In this document: piece by piece, positions 3,812-12,594 of the stretch
How positions within the stretch are numbered: the first letter of the stretch is position 1
How the letters are laid out: each line of letters begins with the position of its first letter
NCBI GenBank assembly: GCA_009928265.1
Contig: RFPR01000017.1
Location: 1-21,269 of the forward strand
Direction of reading: 5' to 3'
Length of the DNA: 21,269 nucleotides
Source of the DNA: Pseudomonadota bacterium
GTDB taxonomy: Bacteria > Verrucomicrobiota > Verrucomicrobiia > Chthoniobacterales > UBA6821
Position numbers and translations under genes: made by a program
The notes under the pieces: generated by a model
The model's database searches: none
Told to the model about the DNA's origin: nothing
The model's input: the letters and a program-made list of their open reading frames with translations, nothing else

Positions 3812-6562
3812 ATGACCAACCCCAACGTCATCTTCCTCGATCAGCTAGGCTCCCTCGCGGAGCAGGTGGCAGGAGTGCTGCTGGAGGGGTTGGAAGGTCA
3901 TCCCTATGACCTGACCTCGACGGAGGTCTGGGTGCCGACCGCGGGTGCTGCACGCAGGATCAGGCACAAGCTCGCGGAACTTTCCGCAAAGCGCGGAGGA
4001 GGGGTGCTCTCTCCGAAGTTTTCAAAGCCGATGGCGGCGCTCCTTCCGCGTTCGGGCAAAGGCGGAGTGATTGCGAGCCGTGTTGATAGGGAGGCTGCCT
4101 GGGGACTGGTGCTTCGAGATGTCGACAAGTCGACGGTTGCCACGCTTTTTCCAAGTCCCGAGGTGCTCGAGGGTGAGCAGTTCCTGGTAGGCGCTGGGGC
4201 AATGATGTGCGAACTCTGCGACCGTCTCGCGGAGGGGGGCAAGACGCCACTTCATCCGAAGATCATCGAGGTGTGTTCCGATGATGTGGGCCGCTGGCAG
4301 GAAATGGATCCCCTTTACAGATCCTATCTCTCGGTTCTCTCCCGACACGGGCTCCAGGATCCCAATGAACTCAAGATCCGCGGCGAGGAGGGAAGCCTTC
4401 CCTCAATGAAGCGTCTCTTCATTGCGTGCGTTCCCGATCTGCAGAGTGTTACGGAGAAGCGGGCGGCGCGGCTCATGGAGCAGGGTGTGGAAGTCTGCGT
4501 GCTCGTCTGGAAGCCGCGCCCGATGGATGGGCAGTTCGACCCATGGGGACGTCCCAAGACGGGGTATTGGATCGATGCATTGATCCCGCTGCAACCCGAT
4601 CATATCCAGATGGCAAAGGACCCGGCAGACGAGGCGGCAGGAGCCGTTGAATTTCTGGCGGGTGCGGGCGGAAGCCACGCGATCGTTCTTGGTGACCCGA
4701 AGCTCTCGGCAACGTTCCAAGCAGAAATCCTCCGACGTGGCGGCAGTCCGTTCCTTCCTGAAGGAAAGCCTCTTGCCCGGACCGAGGCCGCGGTTGTGGC
4801 GGCCGAGTGGATCAAATTCAGGGCGGATCAGTCTCTGCGTACGCTGCGTCGTCTGCTGGAGTTGCCCGGTTTTTCTGCATGGATCGGTGCGCAATGCGGG
4901 CTCTCTCTCCATGAGTTGCTCGCTTGTTGCGATTACCTGACGATCGATCTTCTTGCCGAGAGCCTCTCTCAGGCGGAGGCATTCCTTGTTGGTACTTCCC
5001 GTGCCAAGGAGACCCGTTTTCTTGGCATTCTCTCCGCATCACTTGCGCTCGGGGCTGCAGAACTGGTGAAGGAGATATGGGCCGGCAAGGCCGATCTGGT
5101 CGAGGATGTGCTCGATGCCTGTGCTGAAGTGAAGGCCTCTCCCGTGGCAAGAACCTGGCCCGAGGCGGTCGATCCGCTTCTGCTACGGTCCTTTTCGCGG
5201 CGAAGCGTCTACGGGTCCTCCAAACCTACGGACACCGATCTTGCCGGATGGTTGGAGGCCCCATGGTGTGATGCGCAACGATTGGCCGTCTGCGGATGCG
5301 TGGAGGGTAGCCTTCCCTCCTCGCTGGACGGGCATCCCTTCCTTCCCGACGCGGTGCGTGGATCACTCGGCATCGCCGACAACTCCTCCTTGCGTGCACG
5401 TGACCATTACCTGCTCGCCTGCCTGATCCATTCTCAGGAGGCCCGTCCCCATGGGAAGATCCTCTGTAGCTTTTCCAAGTTCGGTCCGGACGGCAGTCCC
5501 TCGACTCCGTCGGGTCTTCTGATGCGCTGTCCAAGTGAGCAATTGCCGGAGAGGGTGATCCGTCTTTTCCAGAAATCTGCCTCCGGTGTGGCCCGACCCA
5601 AACGAAAGCCCGAATGGAGGTGGTCCCTGCCTCAGGTAGCACAGCATGGAGAACCGCGAATCAGTCCGACCGATTTCAAGAAGTACCTGGAGTGCCCGTT
5701 CCGGTTTTACCTGAGCCGCCGTCTTGGTCTTGAGACCCATGATCAGGGGGCCAGGGAAATGCATCCCGGGCAATTTGGAGAACTGATTCACGGAGCGCTT
5801 CAGCGCTTTGCCGAGCATTCGCGTGATGAAACCGACCGGAACAAGATTTCCAAGGCGGTCCTGGGCCACCTGGAGGATCTGACCATGGAGATGTTCGGTT
5901 CTGATCCTTCGCCCGCGGTCAGGGTTCAGATTCAGGCTGCCAAAATCAGGCTCCAATCGTTTGCACGGGTCCAGCACGGACTCAGGAACGATGGATGGAA
6001 GATCATTGCTTGGGAAAAGAAGATCGAGGCCGGAGCTTTGGGTTCCTCGCTGATCGGGGGACTACCTCTCTCGGGAAAGATCGACCGTATCGACGAGCAT
6101 GATGAGAAGGGGTTGCGCGTGATCGACTACAAGACGCAGGGAAAGCTGATCACCCCCCAAAAGGCACACTTTGCCAGCCGCAGTTTTCTGGAGCAGGCCC
6201 GCGTGCCCGGAGAGGGCAGGGCGCTATACTGGAAGGATCTTCAGTTGCCCATCTACCGAATGATCGTGGAAGCATTGAACCCGGGACGACCCATTGAAGC
6301 GGCCTATCTGGCGCTCACTGCAGACCCGCAGGAGAGTCGCATCGTTTCGTTACCTCTTAACGAGGGCCTCATGGAATCCGCCCAACGCTGCGCCGAGGAG
6401 GTGGGTTCAAGAGTACGGAGGGGTGTTTTCTGGCCGCCGCAATCTCTTCCCAGCAATGCGCGGGATCCATACGACATGCTTTTCAAGGACGGTACATTCG
6501 AGCAGTGCATCGATGAAGCAACAATCGCCTTCCTGAAAGGCGTGGAGGACACGCTCCCATGA
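3812..6562 (+). CDS. addB: AddB-like subunit of a helicase-nuclease (PD-(D/E)XK nuclease)
   Basis: This 916-residue protein has an inactivated helicase-like N-terminus and an active nuclease C-terminus. At 41-50 VPTAGAARRI stands where helicases carry a Walker A, with no GKT, so no ATP use is expected there. The nuclease domain (about 617-860) begins ISPTDFKKYLECPFRFYL and has GELIHGALQRF with His660, GKIDRID with Asp758, VIDYKT with Asp772 and Lys774, and QLPIY with Gln811; these are the expected catalytic residues. Cys628 is present, but the three clustered C-terminal cysteines that complete the 4Fe-4S site of Bacillus AddB are missing. It would cut one strand while AddA unwinds broken DNA ends for RecA loading. 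It overlaps addA by four bases. Confidence 0.85.
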   Translation: MTNPNVIFLDQLGSLAEQVAGVLLEGLEGHPYDLTSTEVWVPTAGAARRIRHKLAELSAKRGGGVLSPKFSKPMAALLPRSGKGGVIASRVDREAAWGLVLRDVDKSTVATLFPSPEVLEGEQFLVGAGAMMCELCDRLAEGGKTPLHPKIIEVCSDDVGRWQEMDPLYRSYLSVLSRHGLQDPNELKIRGEEGSLPSMKRLFIACVPDLQSVTEKRAARLMEQGVEVCVLVWKPRPMDGQFDPWGRPKTGYWIDALIPLQPDHIQMAKDPADEAAGAVEFLAGAGGSHAIVLGDPKLSATFQAEILRRGGSPFLPEGKPLARTEAAVVAAEWIKFRADQSLRTLRRLLELPGFSAWIGAQCGLSLHELLACCDYLTIDLLAESLSQAEAFLVGTSRAKETRFLGILSASLALGAAELVKEIWAGKADLVEDVLDACAEVKASPVARTWPEAVDPLLLRSFSRRSVYGSSKPTDTDLAGWLEAPWCDAQRLAVCGCVEGSLPSSLDGHPFLPDAVRGSLGIADNSSLRARDHYLLACLIHSQEARPHGKILCSFSKFGPDGSPSTPSGLLMRCPSEQLPERVIRLFQKSASGVARPKRKPEWRWSLPQVAQHGEPRISPTDFKKYLECPFRFYLSRRLGLETHDQGAREMHPGQFGELIHGALQRFAEHSRDETDRNKISKAVLGHLEDLTMEMFGSDPSPAVRVQIQAAKIRLQSFARVQHGLRNDGWKIIAWEKKIEAGALGSSLIGGLPLSGKIDRIDEHDEKGLRVIDYKTQGKLITPQKAHFASRSFLEQARVPGEGRALYWKDLQLPIYRMIVEALNPGRPIEAAYLALTADPQESRIVSLPLNEGLMESAQRCAEEVGSRVRRGVFWPPQSLPSNARDPYDMLFKDGTFEQCIDEATIAFLKGVEDTLP

Positions 6563-9500
6563 AAGACGCGATCGGAAATGTGATGCTGGTGGCCAATGCC
6601 GGCAGCGGAAAGACCTACGAACTGACCACACGCATGGTGAGGTTGCTGGCGCTGGGTGAGGATCCACGCAAGATCGCCGCACTGACATTTACGAAGAAGG
6701 CTGCCGGTGAGTTTCTTGACGAGGTGTTCCTGAGGTTGGCGGAAGCGGCTCTTGAGGAGGAAAAGCTGCTCAAGCTTTCCCAGGACATCGGCCAGTCAAT
6801 CAGCCGTGAGCAGTGCCTCGAGTTGCTCGACAAGTTGGCCTGCCAGTGCGGGTCCCTCAACATGGGAACCATCGATAGCCTTTTTGCGAGGATCGCGAGG
6901 TCTTTCCCTCTGGAGTCTGGCCTCGCCGGAGACTTCAGCATGCTTGGGGAATCGGACCTCTATACAGCAAGGACCGAGGCCCTCGCAGCGATCTTTCGGG
7001 AAGGACTTCAAAACGATGAGGACGCGGAGTCGTTCATCGACCTCATTCGCCGCATCTCGCGCAAGGAGGGTGAAAGGGAAATCTTCGGCACGTTGCTTCG
7101 TTCGGTGGAGAGCTTCCACGAGACCTATCTGCGCACTCCGGACGATGTTTCCTGGGGTGATCCAAAGACTATCTGGCCCGGGGGTTTTCCTCTGGAGAAC
7201 GTGAAGGATGCGATTTCAGCGGCAGATCAATTTGAAAGAGAGGTCCGCAAGGAACATCCCGATCTCGGCAAAAAGGCCTCCGACACGCTTTCAAAGAAGA
7301 TGGCCGAGATCAAAGAGCATATCCCGGGAACGGAGTGGAGTGGGCCCCTTGCCACCTTCATCAAGGCAAAGCTCTGTGGTGAACTTGAAATAGACTCCAA
7401 CGGAAGTCGCTGTTTTGTGCTAGGAGCCTCGGGTGCCGCCAATAAGGTCCACATGAGGGGAGGAGTGGAGGCTGCTCGGGACGAACTTAGGGCCTCCCTG
7501 CTCAAACCGATCTTTGAAAAACTTCTGCGGCGCAGTGCGGCACTGCACCGATTCATGGCCAAGTTCGAGGAATGTTACGGTGCCCGAACACGGAAGGCCG
7601 GGCGGCTTACCTTTTCCGACATCACTGATCTGCTGGCTTCCCACGTCGAGAAGATCGATTGGAGGGCAAGTGTAGGCTATCGACTCGATTCCAGATTCGA
7701 TCACTGGCTCTTGGACGAGTTTCAGGACACTAGTCGCAGTCAGTGGAAGATCCTTCACTCTTTGATCGATGAGGCCGTGCAGGACGAGAGCGGTCGACGA
7801 TCTCTCTTTTACGTAGGGGACACGAAACAAGCAATTTACTCATGGCGAGGCGGGGATCCGCGCCTCTTCTTCGAGATTGAAAAAGAGTACAACGCCGGCG
7901 GCGCCAAGGTGATCGGGAGGGAGGAACTCAATATCTCCCGCCGATCAACCAAGCCTGTGGTGGATTTCATCAACAAGGTTTTCGAGGATCTGAGTTCGGT
8001 GTCCCATGAAATGGGCTACTCCGCGACCCTTTTGAAGGAATGGAAGGAGGCCTGGGCCGAGCATGTGGTCTGGGATGAAAACGAAAAAAAGAAAGGTTAC
8101 GTGTTCTGGGAGAGGTTGGAGTCCTCCGACGATGCGGAGGAGAGTTCTTCTCAGGATCTCAAGATTCTCGAAATTCTTCGGAAGGTGGAGCCTTGGAACC
8201 GTGGTTGGAGTTGCGCTGTGCTCAAGACCAAGAACAGTCATGCAGCCGCCTTGGCCTCTCTCCTTCAGTCAGAGGGTATTCCGGTGGCCGTGGAGGGAAA
8301 GTCCAACCCCTGCACCGATAATGCCCTCGGAATCGCGCTGCTGGCAGCCTTCCGTCTTGTGGCTTCCCCCGAAGACAAATTTTCCAAAACTCTGATCGAG
8401 TCCTCACCCCTTGGAAGTCTCGTTTTCAATGATGGTTTAGAGAGCTTCCGTGAGAATGCCCTCTCCTTGATTGCTGACGAGGGGTACGAGGCTCTCATCC
8501 GTGAATGGACAAAGGACCTTACTCTTCCTCCTTTCCTTGATTCACGGCTCGGGGATTTTCTGGCGGCCGCGGCGGACTATGACACGGTCTCAACTGGTTC
8601 GATCTGGGACTTTGTTTCCCACATCGAGAGCCACAGTCAGCAGGAACAGGAATCCTCGGGCGTCGTCCGTATCATGACAGTGCACCAGTCAAAGGGGCTC
8701 ACCTTTGATATGTCCATTGTCTCTGGCCTTGATGGTAAAGCGGGTCAATCCACAGAGAAACTCTACCTCGGCGGAAACAATCGTTCACATCGTGATTGGG
8801 GGTGCCTGATGCCTTCAAAGGATATCGCGGAATCGGATCCAGTGATGGCGGAGGCACGCAATGCGCTCAAGAAAGAGGAGCATTACGGGACACTCTGTGC
8901 ATCGTATGTCGCTGTCACTAGGTCACGTCGTGCCCTTTATATTGTTACTGACAAACTGCCGGACGATTCCGAGGCCAAGCACTTTGGAAGACTCTTGGAA
9001 CTCTCCCTTGCTCCCGGAAGTCTGGTGTATGAGAAGGGAGACGAAGATTGGTTCCTAGAGAAGAAAAGTTCGAATAGGAAAGCCGATCAAATTGGTTCCA
9101 CAACGAATGAACCAGAACCCGTTTTCCTTGTGCCCTGCACGGCGGGAACTCCGTACGCTCTCTCACCGTCCTCCCTCGCCAAGAAATCCGCTTCCTCAGC
9201 CCAATCACCGGAGGGTGCAGTCCGAGCGGCCTTCTCCACGGATGCAGCCGATCTTGGAACCGAGATCCACGAGGTTCTCTCCCGGATCGATTGGGACATC
9301 AATCAGCCTGATCTGAGCAAGTGCTCCCCGTCGGCCCGTGAGTTGCTGGAACCCTTCCTGCGATCGGAGCAGGCTAGGGAGGTCTTCACCAGGCCCGGCG
9401 AGGAATGGACCAACTGGAACGAGAAGCCGTTCGACCTGATGATCGATGGCCAGTGGGTGAGCGGATGCTTTGACCGGGTTCATATCTGGCACGAGGGAGG

Positions 9501-9684
9501 TCGTCCCGTGGAAGCACTGATCTACGATTACAAGACGAACCGATCGACCGCTGAAGCAATAGCCCGCGAATACCAACCTCAGATGGATCAGTACTGCAAG
9601 GCGGCCTCCATCCTGCTTGGGATCGGAATCGACAAGGTCAGGGCCCGTACGGTTCCCGTCCGGTTATCTAACGGAGCCAACTGA
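6559..9684 (+). CDS. addA: AddA-like UvrD-family helicase-nuclease
   Basis: This 1041-residue protein shows the superfamily 1 helicase motifs in order: Walker A ANAGSGKT (12-19), LTFTKKAA (42-49), GTIDSL (103-108), Walker B DEFQD (386-390), GDTKQAIYSWRGG (420-432), TVHQSKGL (707-714) and VAVTRSRR (784-791). A RecB-type nuclease domain follows: GTEIH (His904), CFDRV (Asp972), IYDYKTNR (Asp990, Lys992) and a Gln/Tyr motif QMDQY near 1008-1012. All catalytic positions are present, so it should be both motor and nuclease in double-strand-break repair with the AddB protein. It is shorter than many AddA proteins (about 1150-1250). GGAGG lies 10 bases before ATG 6559, within addB. It converges on mlaA with a 9-bp gap. 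Confidence 0.93.
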   Translation: MKDAIGNVMLVANAGSGKTYELTTRMVRLLALGEDPRKIAALTFTKKAAGEFLDEVFLRLAEAALEEEKLLKLSQDIGQSISREQCLELLDKLACQCGSLNMGTIDSLFARIARSFPLESGLAGDFSMLGESDLYTARTEALAAIFREGLQNDEDAESFIDLIRRISRKEGEREIFGTLLRSVESFHETYLRTPDDVSWGDPKTIWPGGFPLENVKDAISAADQFEREVRKEHPDLGKKASDTLSKKMAEIKEHIPGTEWSGPLATFIKAKLCGELEIDSNGSRCFVLGASGAANKVHMRGGVEAARDELRASLLKPIFEKLLRRSAALHRFMAKFEECYGARTRKAGRLTFSDITDLLASHVEKIDWRASVGYRLDSRFDHWLLDEFQDTSRSQWKILHSLIDEAVQDESGRRSLFYVGDTKQAIYSWRGGDPRLFFEIEKEYNAGGAKVIGREELNISRRSTKPVVDFINKVFEDLSSVSHEMGYSATLLKEWKEAWAEHVVWDENEKKKGYVFWERLESSDDAEESSSQDLKILEILRKVEPWNRGWSCAVLKTKNSHAAALASLLQSEGIPVAVEGKSNPCTDNALGIALLAAFRLVASPEDKFSKTLIESSPLGSLVFNDGLESFRENALSLIADEGYEALIREWTKDLTLPPFLDSRLGDFLAAAADYDTVSTGSIWDFVSHIESHSQQEQESSGVVRIMTVHQSKGLTFDMSIVSGLDGKAGQSTEKLYLGGNNRSHRDWGCLMPSKDIAESDPVMAEARNALKKEEHYGTLCASYVAVTRSRRALYIVTDKLPDDSEAKHFGRLLELSLAPGSLVYEKGDEDWFLEKKSSNRKADQIGSTTNEPEPVFLVPCTAGTPYALSPSSLAKKSASSAQSPEGAVRAAFSTDAADLGTEIHEVLSRIDWDINQPDLSKCSPSARELLEPFLRSEQAREVFTRPGEEWTNWNEKPFDLMIDGQWVSGCFDRVHIWHEGGRPVEALIYDYKTNRSTAEAIAREYQPQMDQYCKAASILLGIGIDKVRARTVPVRLSNGAN

Positions 9685-9693
9685 AGAGTTCCC

Positions 9694-10695
9694 TTACTGG
9701 GATTCCACCTTCCTGCGATTCTGCTCGTAGGCGCTTTTGACGGCGCCGTACTTGTCGATCGATGTCTTGGTCATCGTCTCGTAGGTGTCGATCTTGTCGG
9801 AGGTATTGCCAACGGTCTGTGGCGCGGAGAGAGCGATTGTGGCGGGTCCGGTGATGCCGCCGACTATCCCGTAGGTGAACCAGGAGGCGGGGTTGAGGGC
9901 GACGTCCCCGGCAAATCCAACGGTGTCGCGCACGCTTTTGGGGCCGATCACGGGCCACACGATGTAGCAGCCTGCAGGGATGCCCCACTTGGCAAAGGTG
10001 GCTGAGGTGTCGGTCGGCTTAACATCGGCAAGGGAAGGGTACTTGTTGGAGACCTTGAACAGACCGCCGACCCCGACCGTGGAGTTGAGAAGGAACTTTT
10101 CGGTTTCCAGGCCTGCCTCCTTCGGCTTCCACTGGAGAAGGTTATTCACGAAGCGAACAGGGTATTCGATGTTGTTGACGGCATTGGCGATACCCGTGCG
10201 CACGGGGGTCGGAAACACGAACTTGTAGGCTTTGTTGAGGGGGTTGAAGCCGTAGTGGTAGAGCTGGTGGTTGAACCAGAACACGCCCCGGTTGACGGGC
10301 TGGATCGGGTCGGCGATACGCGCCCGGTTCTTGTATTCATTTTCCCAAGGATCATCGGATCCTTCCGCGGTTGGCTGGGTCGAGGATTTCGCGACCTTGG
10401 CGTGTCTCAATGGCTTGATCACGGTTACCGGAGCCGGCGGGTCGGCGTGGGTGGTAAGCTTGGCGACCGGTGCTTTGACTTTCGGAGGAGTCGGCTTTTG
10501 GGGAGCAACCTCTGATGCAAGGTAGACGGTCTGGCCGGAGGTTTTCTCGGGCTTGTTAATTGGAATAATTTTTCCCTGACGGACCACCGAGAAGGTCGGT
10601 TCATCTGCTGCCAGTTGCCCGGCAATCATGAGGCTGAGCGAGGAGATGGCAGCCAGGGAGTAAAGCCGGAGGCCGGTGGTGGTCTGGGTGTTCAT
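9694..10695 (-). CDS. mlaA: MlaA/VacJ-family outer-membrane phospholipid-transport protein
   Basis: The 333-residue protein has a signal peptide (1-30, hydrophobic LAAISSLSLMIAG, likely cleavage after LAA). A long Pro/Lys/Ala-rich linker (about 31-112) follows, then an MlaA core starting DPWENEY at 115. The core has DPIQPVNRGVFWFNHQLYHY, NNIEYPVRFVNNLLQWKP and NSTVGVGGLF, all typical of the family. MlaA removes misplaced phospholipids from the outer leaflet of the outer membrane and passes them to MlaC. E. coli MlaA is a lipoprotein; here no Cys follows the signal peptide, and the only Cys is 243 in the core. It ends the bioA-mlaEFDC operon, overlapping mlaC by four bases. Co-location with the rest of the pathway supports the call. 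Confidence 0.88.
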   Translation of the reverse strand: MNTQTTTGLRLYSLAAISSLSLMIAGQLAADEPTFSVVRQGKIIPINKPEKTSGQTVYLASEVAPQKPTPPKVKAPVAKLTTHADPPAPVTVIKPLRHAKVAKSSTQPTAEGSDDPWENEYKNRARIADPIQPVNRGVFWFNHQLYHYGFNPLNKAYKFVFPTPVRTGIANAVNNIEYPVRFVNNLLQWKPKEAGLETEKFLLNSTVGVGGLFKVSNKYPSLADVKPTDTSATFAKWGIPAGCYIVWPVIGPKSVRDTVGFAGDVALNPASWFTYGIVGGITGPATIALSAPQTVGNTSDKIDTYETMTKTSIDKYGAVKSAYEQNRRKVESQ

Positions 10696-11273
10696 TTTGA
10701 ATCGGCCACGGAGCGTTGCAGGGACTTGATGACTCCGGCGGCTCCTTGCTGGGCAAAGGTTTCATCTAACTGGGAGCGGTAGTTGGCCACAAGACTCACT
10801 CCCTCGATCACCACGTCACTGATGGTCCAGTTGCCCGATTGATCCTCCATGCGGTAGACGACGTCGTAGCGGTTGCCGCGGTAGAGGGAAGTGGTCGAGA
10901 TCTCGACACGTCCGGGAGAAGGCGTGGCGCAGGTCTTATACTCAACGGAGGGGCTTTCGCCAGGAGTGAACTTTGCGGTGTAGGTGCGGAGGATCAGGGT
11001 GGTGAAGAGGTGCACGGCCTCCTTCTGCTGGTCTGGGGTGAACTGCCTCCATCCTGGGCCTACGGCCCTGCGGGTCATGGTCTCGAAGTTGAGGATGTTT
11101 GCCAGGACGGGCTTCACCGCAGTGATCAGGGCGGTCCGGTCCTTGGCCTCCTTGGCGATCGTGACGACCTGATTGACCGAGGCCTTGAGTCGGGTTTCGG
11201 GAGCCGAGTCGGCAGCCCGTAGGCTACCCGAGAGAGTCAGGGCTAAGAGTGGGATCAGGAATCGGGCGATCAT
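10692..11273 (-). CDS. mlaC: MlaC-family periplasmic phospholipid carrier
   Basis: The 193-residue protein has a short signal peptide (MIARFLIPLLALTLSGSLRA, about 1-20). The MlaC fold (also called Ttg2D or toluene-tolerance Ttg2) follows: NFETMTRRAVGPGWRQFTPD near 57-76 with the family's F-x-x-M/T-R-x-x-x-G-x-x-W pattern, then FTTLILRTYTAKF and a strand-rich C-terminal half ending in VIEGVSLVANYRSQ. MlaC carries single phospholipids across the periplasm between MlaA and the MlaFED complex. Length is normal for the family. It overlaps mlaD and mlaA by four bases each, suggesting coupled translation. Confidence 0.9.
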   Translation of the reverse strand: MIARFLIPLLALTLSGSLRAADSAPETRLKASVNQVVTIAKEAKDRTALITAVKPVLANILNFETMTRRAVGPGWRQFTPDQQKEAVHLFTTLILRTYTAKFTPGESPSVEYKTCATPSPGRVEISTTSLYRGNRYDVVYRMEDQSGNWTISDVVIEGVSLVANYRSQLDETFAQQGAAGVIKSLQRSVADSK

Positions 11274-11761
11274 CGGGATGTATCTCCGCCTTTCTCTTGG
11301 GTCTCCTTCTTTTTGTCAACAGATCCGAAGGCCATCTTTCCAATCAATGATTCCAGATCGACCGCCGACTCTGTCAGCGTGATGCGTTCCCCTGGTTTCA
11401 GGGAAGTTTCCTCCGCTCCGGGGGAGAGGGCGATGAACTTGTCCCCGATCAGGCCGGAGGTCTTCACAGAGGCCATGGAGTCAGAGGGGAGTTTCAGCGC
11501 GGAGGTGATCCTCAGAGTCAGGATGGCGCTGTAGTCGGAGGGATCCATCCGGACTGCCTCAACTCGTCCGACGGTCACGCCCGAGAGGAGAACGCTGCAC
11601 CCAGGATGGATCCCGCCGGCATTGGCGAAGCGGCTTTCCACCGTGTAGGTGTTCCCACCGATCAGTGATCCGGTACCCAGTTTGATGGTCAGGTAGGCGA
11701 AGGCGGCAAGTCCGAGGAGGACAAAGAGGCCCGTCAGGAGTTCAAGTTTACTGTGTTTCAT
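11270..11761 (-). CDS. mlaD: MlaD-family MCE-domain protein
   Basis: The 163-residue protein has one N-terminal transmembrane helix (about 8-27, LLTGLFVLLGLAAFAYLTI), then an MCE domain (about 38-115) with GIHPGCSVLLSGVTVGRVEAV and the strand SGLIGDKFIALSPG at 102-115. The hydrophilic tail is Lys/Glu-rich. MlaD forms a hexameric ring on the outer face of the inner membrane and passes lipids between MlaC and the MlaFE transporter. Size and layout match E. coli MlaD (about 180 residues). It is joined by 4-bp overlaps to mlaF and mlaC. Confidence 0.92.
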   Translation of the reverse strand: MKHSKLELLTGLFVLLGLAAFAYLTIKLGTGSLIGGNTYTVESRFANAGGIHPGCSVLLSGVTVGRVEAVRMDPSDYSAILTLRITSALKLPSDSMASVKTSGLIGDKFIALSPGAEETSLKPGERITLTESAVDLESLIGKMAFGSVDKKKETQEKGGDTSR

Positions 11762-12594
11762 GGGATGGCGTCGGTTGCGGAAGGGGTTGATGAGAAGGAG
11801 AGGGGGTCCAGTCTGATGGCGTCAATGGTCTCCGCGAGGGCCTTGTCGCTGTCCCGGAAGCCGGTGACGATCGGATGATCCGAGGAGGAAAACTCGGAGG
11901 GTGTCCCCTCAAAGCAGATCGTCCCGCGCTCGAGAAGGGCGACCCGGTCACTCGCCACCAAGGCCTCGGGCACATCATGGGTGACCACGAGCGCAGTGAA
12001 TCCGAACATCCTCCTGTACTTGGCGATCATGGCGAAGACTCCGTTGCGGCGCAGAGGATCGAGTCCTGCGGTCGGTTCGTCGAAGATGACCAGTTCGGGG
12101 CGCGTCACGATCGCACGGGCCAGGGCGAGGCGCTTTTGCATCCCTCCGGAGAGTTCCCCCGGATGAAGTTCGGCAAACTCATGCATCTCCAGCTGCCTGA
12201 GGGCCTCCATGCTTCGATCGCGTATTTCCGCATCATTCAGCAAGGTTGTCTGCTCCAGGGGCAGGGCAACATTTTCGAGGGCGGTCAACGAGTCAAGGAG
12301 GGCATTGGCCTGAAATAGGAAACTGCATCGTTTCCGGAACTCGGCCCTGACTTCGGGATCGCTGCCGCGGCCCATAGAACGTCCATCGAAGGTGATCCTT
12401 CCCTCCTCGGGCTGCAGGATATTGGCGAGGCATTTGAGGAAAACCGATTTGCCGGCACCGCTAGGGCCCAGCACGGTGAAGACGCTACCGCGTGGCACGG
12501 CGAGATCGATTCCCCGGAGCACGGGGCGTCCGTTGAAGCTTTTTTTCAACCCCTCCACCCGAAGGGCATGTTCGACGAGGGAGTCGGGGTTCAT
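11758..12594 (-). CDS. mlaF: MlaF-family ABC transporter ATPase
   Basis: The 278-residue ATPase has Walker A GPSGAGKS (43-50), a Q-loop FQANALLDSL (94-103), signature LSGGMQKR (148-155), Walker B LVIFDEP (168-174), the D-loop TAGLDP (175-180) and the H-loop His206. LSGGMQKR and the Q-loop wording fit the MlaF/Ttg2A subfamily, which powers inner-membrane phospholipid exchange with MlaE and MlaD. A C-terminal extension of about 30 residues is low-complexity and Ser/Asp-rich. No MlaB-like STAS protein, which stabilises MlaF in E. coli, is encoded in the operon. Confidence 0.92.
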   Translation of the reverse strand: MNPDSLVEHALRVEGLKKSFNGRPVLRGIDLAVPRGSVFTVLGPSGAGKSVFLKCLANILQPEEGRITFDGRSMGRGSDPEVRAEFRKRCSFLFQANALLDSLTALENVALPLEQTTLLNDAEIRDRSMEALRQLEMHEFAELHPGELSGGMQKRLALARAIVTRPELVIFDEPTAGLDPLRRNGVFAMIAKYRRMFGFTALVVTHDVPEALVASDRVALLERGTICFEGTPSEFSSSDHPIVTGFRDSDKALAETIDAIRLDPLSFSSTPSATDAIP

